Part shown: piece by piece, positions 16,089-21,832 of the stretch
Position numbering within the stretch: the stretch's first letter is position 1
Layout: each line of letters opens with the position of its first letter
Source of the DNA: Acidimicrobiales bacterium
GTDB lineage: Bacteria; Actinomycetota; Acidimicrobiia; Acidimicrobiales; JAKAVM01
Assembly: GCA_027451785.1 (NCBI GenBank)
Contig: DAIDIS010000229.1
Location: 1 to 21,832, forward strand
Direction: 5' to 3'
Length of the DNA: 21,832 nt
Made by a program: the position numbers and the translations under genes
Notes under the pieces: model-generated
Database searches by the model: none
What the model saw: only the letters and a program-made list of their open reading frames with translations
Told to the model about the DNA's origin: nothing

Positions 16089-18980
16089 ATGAGTGAGAAA
16101 ATTGATTATGTGAATTTGGAAAGCTTTTCCCAGCAGGTCCCCGACAATGACCCCACCGAGACGAGAGAGTGGATCGACTCGTTTGACGACCTCTTGGCCG
16201 AACATGGCCCGGTGCGTGCCAGGTATATCCTGACCAAGCTTTTGGAGCGTGCACATGAGGTCAAGGTCGGGTTTCCGGTCACAGTCACGTCTCCCTACAT
16301 CAACACAATTGCCAAGAGCGATGAGATTCCGTTCCCCGGCGACATGGAAATGGAACGCAAAATCCGATCCTTGATCCGTTGGAATGCAGTTGCCATGGTA
16401 GTAAGGGCCAATGCCCAGTCCGAGGGAATCGGGGGGCATCTTGCAACCTACGCCAGCTCCGCCTCTCTATACGAAGTTGCCTTCAATCACTTCTTCAAGG
16501 GCAAAGACCCAATCGACGACGAACCATCATCCGTCGATTCGGCCGGGCCGGGCCAAATGGGCACTACAGCCAAAAGAAACGGCGAAATGATCGCGGCAAC
16601 CCCAGGCGACCTGGTCTTTTTTCAGGGGCACGCTTCTCCGGGGATCTACGCGAGGGCATTCCTGGAAGGACGATTGGAAGAAACGGACCTCGACAAATTC
16701 CGTTTCGAAGCTTCGCAGGACTCTCCACCAACTCCGAACACCGGCGGCTATGGGCTTTCGTCCTATCCTCACCCAAGGCTCATGCCTGCCTTTTGGGAGT
16801 TTCCAACCGTGTCGATGGGTCTCGGGCCGATCATGTCGATCTACCTCGCACGCTTCGCCCGTTACCTCGAAAACATAGGCATCGCCTCTACGGGTCATAA
16901 AAGGATCTGGGGTTTCCTGGGCGACGGCGAGATAGACGAGCCCGAAACCCTGACGGCTCTGAGGCTTGCCGCTCAGGAACGGCTGGATAATCTCACCTTC
17001 ATCGTTAATTGCAACCTCCAACGCCTCGACGGACCGGTGCGGGGAAACGGGAAAGTCATACAGGAGCTTGAGGCGACATTCCGCGGAGCGGGGTGGAACG
17101 TGATCAAGGTCATTTGGGGGGCCGGCTGGGATCAGCTCCTGGCAAGGGATAGCGAAGGTCTGCTCTTGGGCAAGATGACCACAACCGTGGATGGGGAGTA
17201 CCAGAAGTACGCGACAGAGAATGGCGCTTACATCAGAGAACATTTCTTCGGACCCGACCCTCGACTTCAGACGATGGTCGAGGGAATGAGCGACAAGGAA
17301 CTTGAGTCATTGCCCCGCGGAGGCCACGACTACGCGAAGCTCTATAACGCATACAAGGCGGCAGTCGATCATCGAGGCGCACCGACCGTAATCCTTGCAA
17401 AGACCGTAAAGGGCTGGATGCTGGGGTCCGAGATTGCCGCCCGCAATTCCACACACCAGATCAAAAAGATGAATCACGAACAGCTTGCAGCCCTGCGCGA
17501 CCGCCTTCACCTTGGCGACATCGTAAAGGATGCAGACTTGGCCGCAGGACTTCCTCCCTACGCGAGGCCTGATCCCGGATCGGAGATCGCAAACTACCTC
17601 TCGAAGCGACGGACGAAGCTCGGAGGTTCCCTGCCAAAGCGAGTGGACCCGTCGATACCGCTGGGGACGCCTGGAGACTCAGTTTTCGCCGGTTATTACG
17701 AAGGTTCGGCCAAGGTCGCCGCCTCGACCACGATGGTTTTCGCGAGAATGTTGCGAGAGCTCCTCAAAGACCCGTCGGTCGGAGAGCGCGTCGTGCCTAT
17801 CGTTCCGGATGAAGCCAGGACCTTCGGGATGGATGCCATGTTCCGGGAATCCAAGATCTATAGCTCGACTGGACAGCGCTACGTGCCCGTCGACGCCGGA
17901 CTATTGCTCTCGTATGTCGAGGCCAAGGATGGTCGCATCCTGGAAGAAGGAATCAGCGAGGCCGGAGCAATGTCTTCGTTCATAGCGGCGGGGACTTCCC
18001 ATCTGAACTTCGGGATTCCCATGCTCCCGTTCTTCACTTTCTACTCCATGTTCGGATTCCAAAGGATCGGCGACCTGATATGGGCAGCATCAGATGCAGG
18101 TGCAAAAGGGTTCCTCATGGGAGCAACCGCCGGCCGGACCACCTTGCCCGGAGAAGGATTGCAGCACGCCGACGGGCATTCGCACGTTCTCGCCTCTGTC
18201 ATCCCTTCGGTGAAAGCCTACGACCCGGCATTTGCCTACGAGGTTGCTGCGATAGTGAAGGCCGGTATTGAAGACATGTTCGTAGAACTGACCCACAACG
18301 GTCTCTACTACATCACGCTCTACAACGAGAGCTACCCAATGCCCGGGGCGGCCCAGGCAATCGAGGCAATTCCAGGTGGTGGCACCAAAGACGACCTGGA
18401 CGCCGCTATTGTGTCCGGCCTCTATCGATTCGCCGGACCCGCCGAGACGACCGGAGATGCCGGACTCGAGGCGGGCATCAGCCAACACCACGCGACCATC
18501 CTATTTTCCGGCTCACTCTGGTCGGTGGCAATGCAAGCGCGACAGGAACTGGCAGATAAGTGGGGTGTCGCCACCGAATGCTGGTCGGCAACTTCCTACA
18601 AGACCTTGCGCGAGGACGCTTTGGAGGTCGAGCGCTGGAACATGCTCAACCCTGCTTCCGAACCCAGAGTTTCGCGTGTCACTCGTTGCATCGCCGAGTC
18701 CAAAGGTCCCGTCGTCGCCGTCTCCGACTACATAAGGGCGGTCCCGGACCAGATTTCTCGCTGGGTGCCGCGGCCCTACACCTCCCTGGGTACTGATGGC
18801 TTTGGAAGATCGGATTCGAGGCAAGCACTCCGGAAGTACTTCGAGGTCGATGCCCCTTCGATAGTTGTTGCGGTGCTTAGCCTCCTACACCGGGAAGGAT
18901 CAATCAGTACCGGCAAGCTTCAAGATGCCATATCCAACTACGGTATGGCCAAGGACAGCCCGGGGCCATGGGAAAGGTAG
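16089..18980 (+). CDS. aceE: Pyruvate dehydrogenase E1 component, homodimeric type
   Basis: A 963-aa thiamine-diphosphate enzyme that decarboxylates pyruvate and passes the acetyl group to E2 lipoyl groups, feeding acetyl-CoA to the TCA cycle. The ThDP/Mg site is GDGEIDE at 278-284 followed by NCNLQRLDGPVRGNGK, almost as in E. coli AceE. Other landmarks are NTIAKSDEIPFPGD near the N-terminus, LSSYPHPRLMPAFWEFPTVSMGLGP (split around residues 220-245), PDEARTFGMDAMF in the second half, and a transketolase C-terminal domain (SDYIRAVPDQISRWVP). It is a little longer than the E. coli enzyme. The frame extends to 16014, but that region overlaps the divergent gene and holds the promoter, so ATG 16089 is the start, with a weak GGG upstream. 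No E2 or E3 gene is adjacent. The cofactor comes from the pathway that includes thiE downstream. Confidence 0.97.
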   Translation: MSEKIDYVNLESFSQQVPDNDPTETREWIDSFDDLLAEHGPVRARYILTKLLERAHEVKVGFPVTVTSPYINTIAKSDEIPFPGDMEMERKIRSLIRWNAVAMVVRANAQSEGIGGHLATYASSASLYEVAFNHFFKGKDPIDDEPSSVDSAGPGQMGTTAKRNGEMIAATPGDLVFFQGHASPGIYARAFLEGRLEETDLDKFRFEASQDSPPTPNTGGYGLSSYPHPRLMPAFWEFPTVSMGLGPIMSIYLARFARYLENIGIASTGHKRIWGFLGDGEIDEPETLTALRLAAQERLDNLTFIVNCNLQRLDGPVRGNGKVIQELEATFRGAGWNVIKVIWGAGWDQLLARDSEGLLLGKMTTTVDGEYQKYATENGAYIREHFFGPDPRLQTMVEGMSDKELESLPRGGHDYAKLYNAYKAAVDHRGAPTVILAKTVKGWMLGSEIAARNSTHQIKKMNHEQLAALRDRLHLGDIVKDADLAAGLPPYARPDPGSEIANYLSKRRTKLGGSLPKRVDPSIPLGTPGDSVFAGYYEGSAKVAASTTMVFARMLRELLKDPSVGERVVPIVPDEARTFGMDAMFRESKIYSSTGQRYVPVDAGLLLSYVEAKDGRILEEGISEAGAMSSFIAAGTSHLNFGIPMLPFFTFYSMFGFQRIGDLIWAASDAGAKGFLMGATAGRTTLPGEGLQHADGHSHVLASVIPSVKAYDPAFAYEVAAIVKAGIEDMFVELTHNGLYYITLYNESYPMPGAAQAIEAIPGGGTKDDLDAAIVSGLYRFAGPAETTGDAGLEAGISQHHATILFSGSLWSVAMQARQELADKWGVATECWSATSYKTLREDALEVERWNMLNPASEPRVSRVTRCIAESKGPVVAVSDYIRAVPDQISRWVPRPYTSLGTDGFGRSDSRQALRKYFEVDAPSIVVAVLSLLHREGSISTGKLQDAISNYGMAKDSPGPWER

Positions 18981-19116
18981 AACCTCCCATAATCAGCCAC
19001 AACCGGTGAGGTGTTTCACACATCCGCCAGCAAACTGGCACAGCCTTGATCAGGGTCTCGCCAAAAGGGACCGCCTATAGGTTTACCCCCCAGGTGAAAC
19101 CCCTAAACTTTCCAGG

Positions 19117-19710
19117 GTGCCGAATGACCCCCTCCACCTGACACGCGATCTTGACGCCAACAAGCTCCTCGGAAGAGATCCACTTGCCCTCCTGATCGGG
19201 ATGGTTCTGGACCAACAGGTCCCGATGGAGCGTGCGTTCAAGTCTCCCTACGACCTCCTTATTCGAATGAGTCCTGCGTCACCGGCGAAGAGACTCGATG
19301 CTTCAGAGATCGCAAGCTACGATCCTGAACGAATGTCGGCAATCTTTTCGGAGAGTCCCGCTCTGCACCGTTTCCCCGGCTCCATGGCGGAAAGGGTTCA
19401 AGCGGTCTGCGCGATTATCGCAAGCAAGTACAACGGCAAGGCCGACGCCCTTTGGAAGACGGCCAAGACGGGTGACGAGCTGATTCAAAGGCTCTCCGAC
19501 CTACCCGGGTTCGGACCGCAAAAAGCCAAGATATTCGCAGCACTCCTTGCAAAGCAGCTGGGAATCCGCCCTGATGGCTGGAAGCAGGCTACTGATCCTT
19601 ACGGGCAGGACGGCACCTACATTTCCGTAGCTGACGTTTCCAGCCCGGAGGCCTTTGCCAAGGTCAAGGAAACCAAGAAGGCGATGAAAGCAGCACAACA
19701 AGCAAAGTGA
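19117..19710 (+). CDS. HhH-GPD-type base-excision repair protein
   Basis: A 197-aa protein of the short actinobacterial HhH-GPD family, a likely DNA glycosylase-like protein. It opens with the family block LALLIGMVLDQQVPMERAF and carries the helix-hairpin-helix LPGFGPQKA at 129-137. Aligned without gaps to EndoIII (LPGVGRKTA ... D138), the catalytic Asp is present as Asp153 (RPDGW), but the Schiff-base Lys position is Gln135, with a Lys next to it. It also lacks the C-terminal iron-sulfur cysteines of EndoIII. If active, it should therefore be monofunctional. The start is the GTG at 19117; the nearby ATG is out of frame. It is followed 43 bases later by thiE on the same strand. Confidence 0.9.
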   Translation: MPNDPLHLTRDLDANKLLGRDPLALLIGMVLDQQVPMERAFKSPYDLLIRMSPASPAKRLDASEIASYDPERMSAIFSESPALHRFPGSMAERVQAVCAIIASKYNGKADALWKTAKTGDELIQRLSDLPGFGPQKAKIFAALLAKQLGIRPDGWKQATDPYGQDGTYISVADVSSPEAFAKVKETKKAMKAAQQAK

Positions 19711-19753
19711 GCACGGCCACAGCAATCTCACGCCCAACGCAGCTGGAAACTCG

Positions 19754-20398
19754 ATGATCAATCATGCTCTGGGTGGCAGGAGGCTCTACGTTTGCGTTGG
19801 AGATCGTGATGACCTTTTGGATTTTGTTTCCAAGGTGGTCCGCGGTGGTGTGGACATCGTTCAGTTCCGGGAAAAGAACCTCGACGCCAAGCCTCTTCTC
19901 TCAAGGGCCACAGAGTTGAGAAGGCTCTGCAACGACCTTGGAGTCCCCTTTATTCTGAACGACCGTCCGGATCTGGCCGTCGCCTGCGGTGCCGACGGTG
20001 TCCACGTAGGCCAAGAAGACGCTCCCCCATCGCTTTGCCGGCAGATCTTGGGACCCGATGCAGTCATAGGGCTCTCCACTCACCAAACTTCGGAGCTGCT
20101 CACAGCGCGACACGAGCCGGTGGACTACATCTCGGCCGGCCCGGTGGTATCAACTCCGACCAAGCCGGGCCGAGAGGGCACCGGCTTGAGTTACCTGCGC
20201 CAAGCCGCAGATGCGGAAAAGGATCGCAAGGTCCCTCCTTTCTTTGTCACCGGAGGAGTTACACCTAAGTCGATTCCTGAATTGGCGGCGGCAGGGGCGA
20301 GCCGCTTCGTGGTCGTCAGGTACTTGACCGAGTCGGGCGATCCCGAAAGATCGGCGAGGGAACTTGCCGAGGCAATACAGGCTTCCGTGCCTGGGTAA
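19754..20398 (+). CDS. thiE: Thiamine-phosphate synthase
   Basis: A 214-aa TIM-barrel enzyme that joins HMP pyrophosphate and the thiazole phosphate to give thiamine monophosphate. Diagnostic motifs are QFREK (37-41, QxREK of the family), ND at 69-70 (FILNDRPDLA), DGVHVGQED at 81-89, GLSTH around 106-110, GPVVSTPTKPG (129-139, pyrophosphate loop) and TGGV at 166-169. The length is normal. It is not in a thi operon here, and I could not find the conserved TPP-riboswitch blocks in the bases upstream of it or of the HhH-GPD gene. A strong terminator follows. Confidence 0.95.
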   Translation: MINHALGGRRLYVCVGDRDDLLDFVSKVVRGGVDIVQFREKNLDAKPLLSRATELRRLCNDLGVPFILNDRPDLAVACGADGVHVGQEDAPPSLCRQILGPDAVIGLSTHQTSELLTARHEPVDYISAGPVVSTPTKPGREGTGLSYLRQAADAEKDRKVPPFFVTGGVTPKSIPELAAAGASRFVVVRYLTESGDPERSARELAEAIQASVPG

Positions 20399-20418
20399 CA
20401 AGCGCTTCGATAGCGCAA

Positions 20419-20463
20419 CAATGGCCCGCCCCCCAAGGGGACGGGCCATTGTCATGACTTTTT
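20419..20463 (+). terminator. Intrinsic terminator after thiE
   Basis: CAATGGCCCG followed by C residues (from 20419) pairs with GGGG-A-CGGGCCATTG (to 20451) in a 15-bp stem with one mismatch and a 3-base loop (CAA). The T-run TTTTT ends at 20463, after a 7-base gap, further from the stem than usual but with a very GC-rich stem. Confidence 0.8.
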
Positions 20464-20671
20464 GCTGATATTCGACTCTCTGTCCCGGACTGCTCCAGGC
20501 GGGACTACTTCCTGGATAGGACAAGAGGACGGTGACCGGTTTGGATTCACCAGTCGTACAGCAAGCCGACTAGCGGCCAGCCACCTCCAGGGTCCCAAAT
20601 CGTATTTGACTCAGTTGGACCACCCCCTTTCTCTGGTGAGATTGATTGTAGCCGAAGTATCTTCTCTTTTC

Positions 20672-21589
20672 GTGGATTGTCGCGCTGTTTTCAACCAAGA
20701 TTTTGGTAACGGAGTCTGGGCGCGCCTTCAAGGTGATGGAAGCTGGTGGCTCAACAACTCCGGTATTGTTTCGCTCGACCAGGGATCACTTCTTATTGAC
20801 ACCTGCGCCACCCTGGCGAGGTCGGAATCACTCTTTGCGGAGGCTTGCACGCTCACGGGTGCACCCGTACTCCACCTGGTAAATACTCACCCTCACGGCG
20901 ATCACACCAACGGCAATTGCTTGGCCGATAATGCCGAGATCTACGGCCACCCCAACTGCACGGAGCAGATTATGACCGTCACGAAAGAGTTGGCAGGCAT
21001 ACCTTTCTCTCCGATCGATTGGGGTGACATCACGCCAGTTGCCCCAAACGTAACCGTGTCCCAACCAATGCGATTACCATGCCGAGGCAAGGTTGTTGAA
21101 CTCCACCCACTTGGGTTCCCGGCACATACCGACGCCGATTTGATGGTCTGGCTCCCGGAGGGCCGAATCCTATTTACCGGCGACCTGGTCTTTCATCGTG
21201 GAACGCCGTTTTTTCTCGCGGGATCGCTGGAGGGCACTAGAAAATCTCTCGCAGCAATTAAATCCTTCGCTCCTGCCCTAATTGTCCCCGGGCACGGCCA
21301 ACCCTGTACGCCGGAATACTTGGTCGAGGTTGAAAGATACCTTGAGTTCGTTGAGAGAACGGCAAAGGAGGCATTGAAAGCGGGCCTCTCGCCCCTGGAT
21401 GCTGCTTCCCGTTGCTCTTTGGGCGAATGGGCTACGTACGGCGAGGCAGAACGTATCGTGGCGAACCTGCGGGTCGCTTACCTCGAATTGGATCCTTCCT
21501 CCCTCTCTACCGAGATCCCACCGGTAGTCTCCGGATTCATGGACATGATTGCCTACAACGGGGGCAAACGATTGCCGACCTGCGCTTGA
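20672..21589 (+). CDS. Metallo-beta-lactamase-fold hydrolase
   Basis: A protein of about 305 aa with the complete dinuclear metal set of the MBL fold: H73-P-H75-G-D77-H78 (HxHxDH), His152, Asp171 (FTGDLVFH) and His208 (PGHG). The N-terminal strands (GVWARLQGDGSWWLNNSGIV) resemble an actinobacterial group of uncharacterised MBL hydrolases, and a C-terminal helical extension of about 80 residues follows. The substrate is unknown. The start is uncertain: the frame is open back to a TTG at 20462 inside the thiE terminator, which I reject. In-frame GTG 20636, TTG 20642 and GTG 20672 are candidates, none with a good Shine-Dalgarno; I take 20672 because residues before it look non-conserved. No recognisable terminator follows. 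Confidence 0.88.
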   Translation: MDCRAVFNQDFGNGVWARLQGDGSWWLNNSGIVSLDQGSLLIDTCATLARSESLFAEACTLTGAPVLHLVNTHPHGDHTNGNCLADNAEIYGHPNCTEQIMTVTKELAGIPFSPIDWGDITPVAPNVTVSQPMRLPCRGKVVELHPLGFPAHTDADLMVWLPEGRILFTGDLVFHRGTPFFLAGSLEGTRKSLAAIKSFAPALIVPGHGQPCTPEYLVEVERYLEFVERTAKEALKAGLSPLDAASRCSLGEWATYGEAERIVANLRVAYLELDPSSLSTEIPPVVSGFMDMIAYNGGKRLPTCA

Positions 21590-21832
21590 TTGCACCCTGG
21601 GACAACAAATGCAGTTCGTTCCTCAATATACCCAGTTTGGCCTTGCCCAGCCCAAAGAGATCTAGACGAGACTGTGGGTGATTAAATCCGTCGGCCCGCT
21701 CGCAGCGTCCTATTCCAAAATCTCAAAGTTGCTGGTAACTTGAAGTAGACCTTACTGACGTTGAGGTTAGTTACGGCATAGTCACGTCCAGATTGGGATA
21801 CGCTTGAAGCAAACATGCGCTAACAATAGCTA

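Noticed and set aside
16021..16254. N-terminal extension of the SCO6745-family frame
   Set aside because: It is antisense to the start of aceE, and the family-like sequence begins at the ATG at 16020.
19014..19101. Distant inverted copies GTTTCAC / GTGAAAC in the gap after aceE, plus a GCCAG-CAAA-CTGGC hairpin
   Set aside because: Short arms, a long spacer in the first case and no T-tract in the second; expected by chance in a 136-base gap.
18981..19753. TPP riboswitch upstream of the HhH-GPD gene or thiE
   Set aside because: The conserved CTGAGA and downstream ACCTGA-type blocks were not found by eye; a covariance-model search would settle it.
21412..21681. Plus-strand frame overlapping the end of the MBL gene
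   Set aside because: Most of it lies out of frame inside the MBL coding sequence and the product has no recognisable features.
21735..21774. GTAACT / AGTTAC inverted repeat in the last intergenic stretch
   Set aside because: Only 6-base arms with a 28-base spacer and no nearby promoter or gene to give it meaning.
1..21832. CRISPR arrays, transposons, toxin-antitoxin pairs or a new defence system
   Set aside because: No regularly spaced direct repeats, transposase or nuclease-effector motifs, or paired small genes typical of these systems were seen on either strand.

Overview
This 21.8 kb window reads as ordinary, gene-dense bacterial chromosome with moderate GC (by eye the mid-to-upper 50s percent). 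The gene families point to an actinobacterium: an F420-type luciferase-like (LLM) oxidoreductase, an SCO6745-family protein, a DUF5719-like protein coupled to a giant family-2 glycosyltransferase, a single-chain (AceE-type) pyruvate dehydrogenase E1, an SCP2-domain protein and the short HhH-GPD protein typical of that phylum. The lower GC makes me favour an Acidimicrobiia-like lineage over Streptomyces or Mycobacterium; that placement is inference. I see no integrase, transposase, CRISPR array, toxin-antitoxin pair or phage gene.

Layout. (1) 1-1912, plus: the FtsH membrane protease, cut at its 5' end by the window edge. (2) 1932-6913, minus: a translationally coupled envelope pair, a large GT2 glycosyltransferase with a multi-spanning C-terminal half followed by a DUF5719-like single-anchor extracytoplasmic protein, joined by an ATGA overlap. 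(3) 7119-7511, plus: a small SCP2 protein ending at a clear intrinsic terminator. (4) 7634-9663, minus: a slipin, an LLM oxidoreductase and, upstream of the latter, a candidate 39-aa hydrophobic micropeptide with its own Shine-Dalgarno and promoter-like elements. (5) 9742-10356: a sparse zone with one doubtful small gene and a promoter-like site overlapping an inverted repeat. (6) 10357-11986, plus: a two-gene ABC-2 exporter. (7) 12046-13524, minus: a membrane protein with a degenerate GGDEF domain that keeps its RxxD inhibitory site. (8) 13614-13790, minus: tRNA-Arg(UCU) followed by two inverted repeats of equal span. (9) 13813-14580, minus: an SDR dehydrogenase of the type-2 3-hydroxyacyl-CoA class. 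(10) 14603-16020, minus: an SCO6745-family gene overlapping RNase HI, divergent from (11) aceE at 16089-18980, plus. (12) 19117-21589, plus: a short HhH-GPD protein, thiE with a strong terminator, and a metallo-beta-lactamase-fold hydrolase. The last 243 bases hold nothing I can support.

The genes do not form one pathway. The modules are envelope glycosylation (GT2 plus DUF5719), membrane quality control (FtsH, slipin), export (ABC-2 pair), central carbon and cofactor metabolism (AceE makes acetyl-CoA and needs thiamine diphosphate, ThiE makes its precursor; the SDR probably acts on acyl-CoA), and nucleic-acid maintenance (RNase HI, HhH-GPD). I found no convincing new multi-gene system. The items most worth a second look are the degenerate GGDEF protein with an intact I-site pattern, the uncatalogued 39-aa peptide, and the structured DNA downstream of tRNA-Arg.
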